In this document: one piece after another, positions 8,605 through 16,196 of the stretch
Layout: the number at the start of each line of letters is the position of its first letter
Numbering within the stretch: position 1 is the first letter of the stretch
NCBI GenBank assembly: GCA_050248375.1
Contig: JBFWSL010000022.1
Location: 1 to 23,540, forward strand
Direction of reading: 5' to 3'
Length of the DNA: 23,540 nucleotides
Source: JAYZVT01 sp050248375
GTDB lineage: Bacteria; Pseudomonadota; Alphaproteobacteria; Rhizobiales; Methyloligellaceae
Position numbers and translations under genes: made by a program
Notes under the pieces: generated by a model
What the model saw: the letters and a program-made list of their open reading frames with translations, nothing else
What the model was told of the DNA's origin: nothing
Databases searched by the model: none

Positions 8605-9435
8605 ATGCTGATTGCCCAACTGACCGACACCCACATCCGCCCGCCGGGGCGGCTCGCATACCGAAAGGTGGACACCGCCGCCTATCTGGAGCGCGCGGTC
8701 GAGCATCTTGGCAAGCTGCCGCTGCCGGTGGATGCGGTGATCTTCACCGGCGACCTGGTCGATTTCGGCACCGACGCGGAGTACGAGCGTCTGGCGGCAC
8801 TGATCGCCCCGATCAAGCTTCCGGTCTATCCGATCCCAGGCAATCACGACGACCGGGACGCCATGCGCCGCGCCTTCGCCCATGTAAGCGAGCTGCCAAA
8901 GTCGGGAGACCTCTCATACGCCGTCGAATGCGGGCAACTGCGGCTGGTGATGCTGGACAGCACCATGGCAGGCAAGCCTCATGGCGACCTGGATTCCGCC
9001 AGGCTCAGGTGGCTCGACGAAACGCTTTGCGCGGCGCCCGGGCGGCCCGTACTGCTGGCGCTGCACCATCCGCCCTTCCTCACCGGCATCCGGCACATGG
9101 ATGTGCAGAACTGCTTCAACAGCGAAGGGCTGGAGGCGGTTCTGACGCGCCACCCGCAGGTGCTGAGCGTGGTCTGCGGCCATATCCACCGCACCATTTT
9201 CACCAGCTTTGCCGGGCGGTCCGCCTCCATTGCGCCGAGCCCGGCCCATGCGGTCGATCTCGACCTCGACCCGCTGGGCGCGCCGGCCTTCCGCCTGGAG
9301 CCGCCCGGGCTGCACCTGCACTGGTGGCAGCCGGAACCGGGACCCTTCGGGCGCATCGTCACGCATCTGGCGCCCATAGGTGATTTCGAGGGGCCCTATC
9401 CATTTTTCGACGCCAACGGCGCGCTGATCGACTGA
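8605..9435 (+). CDS. GpdQ-like metallophosphodiesterase (calcineurin-like phosphoesterase)
   Basis: A 276-residue cytoplasmic binuclear metallophosphoesterase. All motifs are present: D8-x-H10 (L-T-D-T-H), G-D50, G-N80-H81-D82, the L-H-H pair near residue 155 and G-H193-x-H195. Their spacing almost exactly matches Enterobacter GpdQ (Asp8, His10, Asp50, Asn80, His156, His195, His197), a glycerophosphodiesterase that also cleaves phosphonate monoesters. The related CpdA/Rv0805 cAMP phosphodiesterases share the same motifs, so cAMP remains an alternative. It follows the ABC ATPase by 13 bp and has no signal peptide, suggesting that it hydrolyses the imported compound inside the cell. Identification of the fold is strong; the substrate is inferred from context. 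Confidence 0.85.
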   Translation: MLIAQLTDTHIRPPGRLAYRKVDTAAYLERAVEHLGKLPLPVDAVIFTGDLVDFGTDAEYERLAALIAPIKLPVYPIPGNHDDRDAMRRAFAHVSELPKSGDLSYAVECGQLRLVMLDSTMAGKPHGDLDSARLRWLDETLCAAPGRPVLLALHHPPFLTGIRHMDVQNCFNSEGLEAVLTRHPQVLSVVCGHIHRTIFTSFAGRSASIAPSPAHAVDLDLDPLGAPAFRLEPPGLHLHWWQPEPGPFGRIVTHLAPIGDFEGPYPFFDANGALID

Positions 9436-9503
9436 AGCACGGTTTCGCCCCATTCTTGTGCAGACAAGAGCAGGCCCGCTATCCAGCCAGCACGAGGACT
9501 ACG

Positions 9504-9974
9504 ATGGCCAAGGCGACGTCCAGGACGCCGGAGAAAACCGGGAAGAAATCCGCCTCCAGCCGGACCGGTTCCAAGGTGGCGCTGCTCTCGGGCGGCAACC
9601 CCCAGATCGCCAAGGCGGACGGCGACGCCCCGGTTCAGGCTTACATCGCGGCCATGCCCGGCTGGAAGAGCGGCGTGGGGCGCCGCCTCGACGCGCTCAT
9701 CGGGAGTGCCGTTCCGGATGTGCGCAAGGCGGTCAAATGGAATTCGCCGCTCTACGGCATGGAGGGACGGGGCTGGTTTCTCGGGATTCACTGCTTCACC
9801 GGATATGTGAAGGTGGCTTTCTTCCGCGGCGCCGAACTGAACCCCGTTCCGCCGGTGGAGTCCAAGGACAAGCACACTCGCTATTTCCACATTCACGAGG
9901 GCGATGAACTCGACGAGAAGCTGCTGGCGAGCTGGGTGCGGCAGGCGTCCAGGTTGCCGGGCTGGATCCCGTAG
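9504..9974 (+). CDS. DUF1801 (YdhG-like) domain protein
   Basis: A 156-residue protein. The first 35 residues are Lys/Ser/Thr-rich and probably disordered. The rest fits DUF1801: V-Q-A-Y-I-A-A-M near residue 46, V-R-K-A-V-K-W near residue 74, L-Y-G-M-E-G-R-G-W and F-F-R-G-A-E-L. The biochemical role of this family is not known to me. The start at 9504 has GAGGA six bases upstream; an upstream in-frame ATG at 9456 lacks one. It sits 68 bp after the phosphodiesterase and may or may not share its transcript. The downstream gene is convergent. Confidence 0.8.
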   Translation: MAKATSRTPEKTGKKSASSRTGSKVALLSGGNPQIAKADGDAPVQAYIAAMPGWKSGVGRRLDALIGSAVPDVRKAVKWNSPLYGMEGRGWFLGIHCFTGYVKVAFFRGAELNPVPPVESKDKHTRYFHIHEGDELDEKLLASWVRQASRLPGWIP

Positions 9975-10050
9975 CACCAGCAAGGCGGAGATCATGGCAG
10001 GAAAGGATATCGCTTCCTGGCAAATGATCGACGCGGACGTGGCGGGGCGT

Positions 10051-10863
10051 TCAACGGGCGGTCCAGCCGCCATCGATGGGAATGGCGGCGCCCGTGACGT
10101 TGTGAGCCATGGGGGCGCATAACCACAGCGACAGGGCGCCAATCTCGCTGGCGTCGGTAAGGCGCAGGGTCGGCTGCTTTTCCGACAACATGCTCCGGAC
10201 ACCCGCCTCGCGTCCGCCGCCAAGTTCCTCGGCACGGGCGCGTATCTGCGATTCTATCAGCCCTGTCTCGACGTAGCCCGGACAGATGCAATTGACCGTG
10301 ACCCCTCCGCTGCCGCGCGTGCCCGCTTGCGCATACTCCAGCGCCGCGACGCGGCTGAGGCCAACAAGTCCGGACTTCGCGGCGACATAGGGCCCTTTTT
10401 CAGTCGATCCAACCAGGCCGTGGACCGAGGCGATGTTGATCACCCTCCCGTATCCGCGGCGCGCCATCGCGGGCAGCGCCAGGCGCATGGTATGGAAGGC
10501 CGCGCTCAGGTTTATCGCGAGGATGTCATTCCAGGTTTCAGGCTTGGTTTCCGCCAGCGCGGAAGGGATCTGGATGCCGGCATTGTTGACGAGAACATCC
10601 AGGCCTCCGCTCCATTCGCCGGCGGCATGCATCATGTCCTCGATGGCCGAAGGATCGCGGAGATCGGCGTCGAAGAAACGGACATCGCCCGCCCCCGAGG
10701 CGCGCAGGGTTGCGACCGCCTCGTCGCGCTGCTGCGGAGCGGCAAGGCCATGCACGGCCACCCTGGCGCCCGTGCCAGCCAGCGTTCTGGCGATGGCAAG
10801 GCCGATGCCCTGCACCGAGCCGGTAACCAGCACCGCCTTTTCCTTCAGGAAGCTCTCTTCCAT
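10051..10863 (-). CDS. Short-chain dehydrogenase, D-3-hydroxybutyrate dehydrogenase-like
   Basis: A 270-residue NAD(P)-dependent SDR. Cofactor motif T-G-S-V-Q-G-I-G (14-21), N-N-A-G (93-96), catalytic Ser146, Tyr159 and Lys163. Residues Gln98, His148, Lys156 and the C-terminal G-G-W-T-A match the substrate-binding pattern of known 3-hydroxybutyrate dehydrogenases, so the substrate is probably a small hydroxy acid or an acid analogue such as a hydroxysulfonate. A short insertion (T-R-G-S-G-G, near residue 190) before V-T-V-N is unusual. GAGGTGAT precedes the ATG. It is the last gene of the minus-strand Rieske/TRAP block, 87 bp after the TSUP gene, and converges with the DUF1801 gene. Confidence 0.88.
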   Translation of the reverse strand: MEESFLKEKAVLVTGSVQGIGLAIARTLAGTGARVAVHGLAAPQQRDEAVATLRASGAGDVRFFDADLRDPSAIEDMMHAAGEWSGGLDVLVNNAGIQIPSALAETKPETWNDILAINLSAAFHTMRLALPAMARRGYGRVINIASVHGLVGSTEKGPYVAAKSGLVGLSRVAALEYAQAGTRGSGGVTVNCICPGYVETGLIESQIRARAEELGGGREAGVRSMLSEKQPTLRLTDASEIGALSLWLCAPMAHNVTGAAIPIDGGWTAR

Positions 10864-10950
10864 CGAAACATCACCTCAGATGGGCCGGCGCCTATAAATG
10901 CGTCCCGGCGATTCTCCGCTCCTCGACCATGCGCCAGACCCGGGTTTCTC

Positions 10951-11697
10951 CTAGAAGCTGCGCACCACCGCAAAAGCTCCCGCCACGCCGAGCGCGAGCA
11001 GCGTCAGCAGCACGGCTTTCCGCAGCAGTTCCTCGTTCATGCGGCCCATCGACCGGGTGCCGGCGACGGCGCCCAGAAGATAGGCCGGCGCCAGGTAGAC
11101 GGCCCTCCACAGTTCGCCGGTATCGACCTGGCCGCCGAACCAGACGATGGCCAGCACCAGCAGGATGGCGAACACCACCCAGATGACGAAGTTGGCCCGG
11201 CTCGTGCGCGCCTTGTCGCTGCCGGAGAAGAGCAGCAGCGCCATCGGTATGGCGATGGACGTGGCCCCCATGATCGTGCCGATCGGAATGCTGGCGTAGA
11301 ACATCTCCCGGCCCGTCAGTTGCCGGGTGATGCGGACGCCGGCCAGCAGCAAGCAGGAGAGGATGAAGATGGTCCCGTAGATGCCGAGCGAGACGTATTT
11401 CTGATCCGCCATGACGAGGACGATGCCTCCAAGCGGAAGGCCGACGGCGGTGCCGAGCAGCATCGACTTCAGCTTGGGCTTCGAGCTTTCCGCCCAGGCG
11501 CTCGGGACGATGCCGAGGTTGCCGATCAGGTCGACGATCAGGGTCAGCGCGATCGCCGTGTGGGGGCCGTAGAAAAAGGACAGGGAGGCGAGCACGACAG
11601 CGACGCCGCCAAAGCCGGTGACGCCGCGCAGGAAGCCGCCGGCGAGGCACGCCGACAGAACCATGGCCGCCGTCAGGATGTTTTCGTCGAGGGTCAT
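10951..11697 (-). CDS. TSUP-family (TauE/SafE, DUF81) anion transporter, candidate sulfite exporter
   Basis: A 248-residue polytopic membrane protein with about eight hydrophobic segments and the family's glycine-rich first loop (G-G-F-L-R-G-V-T-G-F-G-G, residues about 20-31). TSUP members found in sulfonate catabolic clusters (TauZ, SuyZ, CuyZ) export sulfite; others move sulfoacetate or organic acids. It follows the TRAP large subunit by 16 bp on the same strand. The nearby HpsN-like gene makes sulfite or a sulfonate a plausible cargo, but direction and ligand cannot be read from the sequence. Confidence 0.88.
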   Translation of the reverse strand: MTLDENILTAAMVLSACLAGGFLRGVTGFGGVAVVLASLSFFYGPHTAIALTLIVDLIGNLGIVPSAWAESSKPKLKSMLLGTAVGLPLGGIVLVMADQKYVSLGIYGTIFILSCLLLAGVRITRQLTGREMFYASIPIGTIMGATSIAIPMALLLFSGSDKARTSRANFVIWVVFAILLVLAIVWFGGQVDTGELWRAVYLAPAYLLGAVAGTRSMGRMNEELLRKAVLLTLLALGVAGAFAVVRSF

Positions 11698-11713
11698 CGG
11701 ATTGCCTGCCGGG

Positions 11714-13021
11714 CTAGCGGCCCAGCAGGCCGCCTCCGCCCAGGCCCGCGAACTTCACGAGCATGGTCGAAAGCTCGGGTATGGCGGCGATGACTATCCA
11801 TACAACCACGAGGCAGGCCAGGTAAAACCATATGTGCCGCACGATGCGGAAGTAGGGCACGGAGGTTATTCCCGACGCCACGTACAGGTTCAGCCCATAG
11901 GGCGGGGTGATGAACCCGATAGCGCTGCCCACCAGGAAGACGGCGGCGAAATGGAAAGGATCCATTCCGATGCTGGTGGCGATGGGAGCGAAGATTGGCG
12001 CCAGGATCACGGTAACCGGCACCGACTCCAGAAAAGTACCGCAGATCAGGATGATGAGCATCATCGCCGCCAGGGTCGTAAAATACCCTCCGCCGAGATG
12101 CCCGATCATGGCTTCGAGGAATTCCCGCACACCCATGACCGCGAAGATTTCCTGCACCATGATCGCCACGGCGATCAGGGGCGCCAGCATGCCGATGATC
12201 ATGCCGCTCCTGAGCAGCACGAAGGGAAGCGCGGACAGCTTCAGCTCGCGCGTGAGAAACAGCCCCGCGAACAGGCAGTATGCGACGGTTACGCCGGACG
12301 CCTCGGTCGGCGAAAAGACGCCCGCATAGATGCCTGCAAGAACGATGACGATGGCGAATATGCCGATGCTCGCGCCCGGCAGGGTCTTGGCGATGCTGCC
12401 AAGCTCGAACGGCACCAGCTTGCCGTAGCCTCTCGCAGCCGAAACCCGGTTGCAGGCCAGCAGCATGCCCAGGACCATGAGGGAGCCCGGGATGATCCCG
12501 GCGAGAAAGAGCTCGGAGATCGGCAGGCTGACCACATAGCCATAGATGATGAAGACGATGCTCGGAGGAATGATGATGCCGACGGTGCCGCCGGCGGCTG
12601 CCGTCGCGGCAGCGAACTCCTTGCGGTAGCCCTGCTCGACCATGACGGGATAGGTGATGGAGCCGATGGTCGCGGTGGTGGCGGAGTTCGAGCCACTGAT
12701 CGCCGCGAACATGCCGCAGGCTCCGATCGAGGCCATTCCGTAACCTCCGCGCAGGAAGCCGAGACTCGCCAGCGCGAAGTTCGACATGCGGCGCGCGACG
12801 CCGCCCGCGCCGATGAGATCTCCGGTGAGGATGAACAGCGGCATGGCCAGCAGCGCGTAGCTGTTCAGCCCCTCGAACAGGCTGCTGCCCAGATTCGCGA
12901 GCGGGAAGTCGAGCACCAGCTGCATGGCCACGACCCACAGGCCCAGGATGAGCCAGATCGGCGTGCCGCCCAGAAACAGCCCGACCGCCGCAAGCGTCGC
13001 AAGAACAATGATCCAGGTCAT
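11714..13021 (-). CDS. TRAP transporter large membrane subunit (DctM)
   Basis: A 435-residue membrane protein of the DctM/SiaM family with about twelve hydrophobic segments and characteristic stretches: L-I-L-G-L-W (near residue 25), P-L-F-I-L-T-G-D-L-I (near residue 61), G-I-I-I-P-P-S-I-V-F-I-I-Y-G and the late P-I-F-A-P-I. It forms the sodium-coupled translocation subunit with the small subunit encoded nine bases upstream. Length is normal for the family and the ATG start is clear. Confidence 0.95.
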   Translation of the reverse strand: MTWIIVLATLAAVGLFLGGTPIWLILGLWVVAMQLVLDFPLANLGSSLFEGLNSYALLAMPLFILTGDLIGAGGVARRMSNFALASLGFLRGGYGMASIGACGMFAAISGSNSATTATIGSITYPVMVEQGYRKEFAAATAAAGGTVGIIIPPSIVFIIYGYVVSLPISELFLAGIIPGSLMVLGMLLACNRVSAARGYGKLVPFELGSIAKTLPGASIGIFAIVIVLAGIYAGVFSPTEASGVTVAYCLFAGLFLTRELKLSALPFVLLRSGMIIGMLAPLIAVAIMVQEIFAVMGVREFLEAMIGHLGGGYFTTLAAMMLIILICGTFLESVPVTVILAPIFAPIATSIGMDPFHFAAVFLVGSAIGFITPPYGLNLYVASGITSVPYFRIVRHIWFYLACLVVVWIVIAAIPELSTMLVKFAGLGGGGLLGR

Positions 13022-13030
13022 CCGCGGTCC

Positions 13031-13570
13031 TCAGTCGAGCACGAGCATTTTGCCGGTCAGCTGGAATGGCTGGCCGCTGCGCAGCGCTGCGATGTCCTCC
13101 GCCGCGCACTGGATGACACGGACGATGATCAGGGTGAAGCCGACCGGCGTCGCGCTGTAGAACCACCAGGACGGAATGTTGTTTGTCCCCGGCACCGTCG
13201 ATTCCATCATGAGATGAAGGCCGAGCAGATCGAAGGACCAGTAGACGACCAGGCAGGCGAAGGCGATGTAGAGAACATAGTCGGTCATCAGCAGCATGAA
13301 CTGCACCGGGCGCGGGAAGCGCACGCGCAATTCGTCGAAGCTCAGATGCACGCGCTGCCTTATGCAGTAGGAGGCGCCAAGCCAGGTCAGCCAGAGGAAG
13401 AGGTAGGACGGAATGGTGGTCGTCCAGGCGGCCTGCTGGGCGAAGACATACCGCCGGAACACCTCGACCGCGACGATGGCGCCGCAGAACGCGAAGGCGC
13501 CGACCAGAATCCATTTCTCAAGGTCGCGGTCCAGGAAACGCAAGACCTGCAGCAGGCGTTTTCCAATCAC
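13031..13570 (-). CDS. TRAP transporter small membrane subunit (DctQ)
   Basis: A 179-residue protein with about four hydrophobic helices (starting near residues 20, 45, 92 and 138), the layout of DctQ subunits, and the W-L-T-W-L-G-A-S-Y motif near residue 65. It starts with GTG preceded by a GGAGGGGGG run. It is read between the binding-protein and large-subunit genes, the standard TRAP order P-Q-M. Confidence 0.92.
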   Translation of the reverse strand: MIGKRLLQVLRFLDRDLEKWILVGAFAFCGAIVAVEVFRRYVFAQQAAWTTTIPSYLFLWLTWLGASYCIRQRVHLSFDELRVRFPRPVQFMLLMTDYVLYIAFACLVVYWSFDLLGLHLMMESTVPGTNNIPSWWFYSATPVGFTLIIVRVIQCAAEDIAALRSGQPFQLTGKMLVLD

Positions 13571-13657
13571 TGTCTGCCCCCCTCCAATTCACAAACTCGC
13601 AAGGCCGTGGCCGGAACCGGAGCGGTTGAAAGCCGCTGCGGCTCCGGCCCGCATGTC

Positions 13658-14959
13658 TCAGGCGGACTTCCACCAGCGGCGCGGCTGCACGTTGATGGAC
13701 AGCCCGTCTCGGGAATATTCGCGGGCAACGGGGAGGAAGGCTTCGTAGACGTCAAAGCCCGCGATGCCGTTCAGCGTATTCCGGATTTCGTCATACGCCT
13801 TGTTGCTCGGGTGACACATCTTCTCGGCTTCATCGACCGCCTCCTTGGAGAGCACGTCCACCGAGACATTCTGCGATCCGAAGATCGTGTCCTTGGAGGG
13901 ATTCGCCTCCATGCCGAGGATCATGCGCTGGCCGGCCTCGTTGCTGTACAGCGTGGACCGCTGCGCCTGATAGGCGGCTTCCATGACCTCGTCGCGAAGG
14001 TCGCTGCCCAGCTTGTCGAGAACGCGCGTGTTTATCGCATGATGCTCGATCAGCGGGATGAAGCCCAGGACGACCACGCGCGAGAGCACCGGCGCCATGT
14101 TGAAGGCGGCGGCCGGAGCGGCGCTGGTCTCGGCGCCGTCGATGAGGCCGGACTTCAGCGCATCGAGCGTCTCGACCCACGCGACCGGCACGGGATTCGT
14201 TTCCATCAGCTCGAGCGCGATGCGTCCCATCGTCGTATTGGTGACGCGGACCTTGGCGCCCTTGAGCTCCTTCACGCTCTTGACGGGTTCACGGTCCTTC
14301 CACTTCAGGCCCATGAAGAGATGGCGCGGTTCGCACATGGCCCAGAGGAATTCCAGGCGATATTTCTCCCGGTAAATCTTGCGGAAGAGCTGCTCCGACT
14401 TCGGGTTGAAGAGGAAGTGATACATCTGGCCTGTGTTCTGGAACATGAAGGGCCAGTCCAGGGCATTGAGCCACGGAATCAGAGACGAGGCGTTCTGGGT
14501 CGACGACATGCCCATCTCGATCGCGCCCTGCACCGTCTTCTGGACGCAGGTCGGCTCCGCGCACACGGTATTGCCGCCCAGGACCTGCACCTGGATGGCG
14601 CCATTGGTCCGCTCTTCCAGATCGCGCGCGAATTCCCAGGTCCCGTTGCGGAAGATGTTGTTCTGTTCCTCGTTGCTGACGCAGCCAAGCTTCAGAACAT
14701 GCTTCGCCTTGCCGCGTTTGGCATTCTCGGCCTCGGCGGCGCGGGCCAGGGACTGGGCCGAGAAGATGCCGCCCATGCTGCCCGCGGCGAACAGCGTGGC
14801 CGTCATCCCGTAGCGGCGGCTGATATTGAAGAAATCCCGGCGCGAGACGCCCCGGAGCTTGTCCTCGAGACCGTTTGCGGTCTCGATGGACTCATCGGAA
14901 AGCCCGGCCCGGCGGGCCGCGTAGTCATTTCCCTTGTTGAAATCCGTCGGCTTGGTCAC
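13658..14959 (-). CDS. TRAP transporter substrate-binding protein (DctP family) with a Tat signal
   Basis: A 433-residue binding protein. Residues 39-44 (S-R-R-D-F-F) are a twin-arginine motif, followed by a hydrophobic stretch (about 50-68) and an A-R-A-A cleavage region near residue 75. Export is therefore probably folded, through Tat. The n-region before the arginines is unusually long (about 38 residues). The mature part shows DctP features: N-G-T-W-E-F-A-R-D-L-E, K-G-A-K-V-R-V-T-N-T and P-V-P-V-A-W-V-E-T-L-D-A-L-K-S-G-L-I-D-G. The start is GTG with GGGAGGAG about eight bases upstream. It lies 108 bp after the reductase gene. The ligand is probably the substrate of the Rieske system or a related organic anion. 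Confidence 0.92.
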   Translation of the reverse strand: MTKPTDFNKGNDYAARRAGLSDESIETANGLEDKLRGVSRRDFFNISRRYGMTATLFAAGSMGGIFSAQSLARAAEAENAKRGKAKHVLKLGCVSNEEQNNIFRNGTWEFARDLEERTNGAIQVQVLGGNTVCAEPTCVQKTVQGAIEMGMSSTQNASSLIPWLNALDWPFMFQNTGQMYHFLFNPKSEQLFRKIYREKYRLEFLWAMCEPRHLFMGLKWKDREPVKSVKELKGAKVRVTNTTMGRIALELMETNPVPVAWVETLDALKSGLIDGAETSAAPAAAFNMAPVLSRVVVLGFIPLIEHHAINTRVLDKLGSDLRDEVMEAAYQAQRSTLYSNEAGQRMILGMEANPSKDTIFGSQNVSVDVLSKEAVDEAEKMCHPSNKAYDEIRNTLNGIAGFDVYEAFLPVAREYSRDGLSINVQPRRWWKSA

Positions 14960-15067
14960 GGTTACTCCTCCCTATGATTTCGCCACCGTTTGCCGGCGGC
15001 TGCTTTTCGCCCAGTTCAAATAACGATCGCCGGCGTCATGGGCTGCCGCCCCGTCGCGACGGCGGAG

Positions 15068-16165
15068 TCACATGTCGAGTTCGATCTCGGAATCGAGAGA
15101 CCGCGCGCAACACGCCAGCAGTTCTTCCTCGCGCTCGGAATCCTCGAGCAGATAGTCGCGATGATCCGGCCTGCCACTCAGATAGCGAACCCGGCAGGAG
15201 CCGCAGACGCCGGCCTCGCAGGAAGTCGGCACCTCGATACCGTGCTGCCGCAGGACCTCGACGATGGATACGTCGTGGGGCACGTCGTAGACGGCGCCGC
15301 TGCTCGCCAGCCGGACCCGGAACTCGACGCCCGGCGGCAGGCCGGGCGACGGCTCCTTGCGGGGAGCAGGCTCGCGCAATTGCGGCGAGAAGAACTCGAA
15401 ATGAACCGTTCCGGACGGCCAGTGGGCGGACGCATCCGCGACCGCCTTCATGAAGGCTGCCGGCCCGCAGTAATAAAGGTGCGTTCCCGGCTGGTGCTCG
15501 CGCAGGAGCGCGGCGATATCGAGGCCCTTCGCGGGATCGCCGCCGTCATGATGGATCGCGGCCCTGCCGGCCGTCTCCAGCGCGCGCAGATCGGGCAGGA
15601 AGGCCGTGCGCCCGGGCTCGCGCGTGCAGGAATGCAGCATGAATGGCTGCCCGATGGCTTGCGCCCGCTTCGCCATGGCCATGAGAGGTGTGACGCCGAT
15701 ACCACCACCGAGAAGCAGGTGGCGGTCCGCCTCTTCCCGCAGCGGAAAGTTGTTGCGCGGAAGCGAGATCGTCAGCTCCTGGCCGACGCGGAAAGTCTCG
15801 AATATTTCCTTCGAGCCGCCACGTCCGCCGGGTTCGCGCTGGATTGTGACGTCGTAGTGGCCCGCCTCGGCGGGATCGCTGGAGATCGAGTACTGGCGGA
15901 CCAGTCCGGCGCGCACGAAGACGTCCACATGGGCACCCGCGGTGAACGGCGGCAAGCCGTCCGCCCCGAACGCCGCCAGACGAAATGTGTGGATACCCTC
16001 GGCCTGGCGGATGATCGCGTCGAGGCGGACCGCCAGGGTCTCGACCCGCGGGGTCTCGGCCCGCGGGGCCCTGGCCGCGGCGCCTGCGAGACCGGCCAGG
16101 GCATGCAGCGACGCAAGTCCCTCGCGTTCATCCGTCACGGACATGTTGAACCGAACCGAGTCCAT
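15068..16165 (-). CDS. Rieske-oxygenase reductase (FMN/NAD/2Fe-2S, phthalate dioxygenase reductase family)
   Basis: A 365-residue electron-transfer protein for the adjacent oxygenase. Flavin-binding R-Q-Y-S (90-93), nucleotide-binding G-G-G-I-G-V-T-P (153-160) and C-G-P (233-235), then a C-terminal plant-type ferredoxin domain with Cys316, Cys321, Cys324 and Cys352/353 (C-E-A-G-V-C-G-S-C). The domain order flavin-NAD-2Fe2S is that of PDR, VanB and TsaB. The first 40 residues are an Ala-rich extension of unknown purpose. I start at the ATG ending at 16165, which has GGAG upstream and clears the oxygenase gene by 31 bp; the open frame continues back to 16264 inside that gene. Confidence 0.93.
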   Translation of the reverse strand: MDSVRFNMSVTDEREGLASLHALAGLAGAAARAPRAETPRVETLAVRLDAIIRQAEGIHTFRLAAFGADGLPPFTAGAHVDVFVRAGLVRQYSISSDPAEAGHYDVTIQREPGGRGGSKEIFETFRVGQELTISLPRNNFPLREEADRHLLLGGGIGVTPLMAMAKRAQAIGQPFMLHSCTREPGRTAFLPDLRALETAGRAAIHHDGGDPAKGLDIAALLREHQPGTHLYYCGPAAFMKAVADASAHWPSGTVHFEFFSPQLREPAPRKEPSPGLPPGVEFRVRLASSGAVYDVPHDVSIVEVLRQHGIEVPTSCEAGVCGSCRVRYLSGRPDHRDYLLEDSEREEELLACCARSLDSEIELDM

Positions 16166-16196
16166 AGAGCGCTCCGTTCCACGCAGCCGATGCGCC

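Noticed and set aside
9452..9474. Small inverted repeat TCTTGT-GCAG-ACAAGA after the phosphodiesterase gene
   Set aside because: Six pairs, no T-tract and no conserved regulator motif; could be chance. It is not enough to split the operon before the DUF1801 gene.
9998..10019. CAGGAA/TTCCTG hairpin between the converging DUF1801 and SDR genes
   Set aside because: Only six pairs around a ten-base loop and no T-tract; too weak to call a terminator.
10327..11793. A 488-codon open frame on the plus strand
   Set aside because: It is the reverse complement of the SDR and TSUP coding regions, with no domain or start signal.
11618..14977. A 1119-codon open frame on the plus strand opposite the TRAP genes
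   Set aside because: It is antisense to three well-supported genes with ribosome binding sites and family motifs. Its translation is rich in Arg, His, Asp and Gln without domains, as expected from the complement of GC-rich codons.
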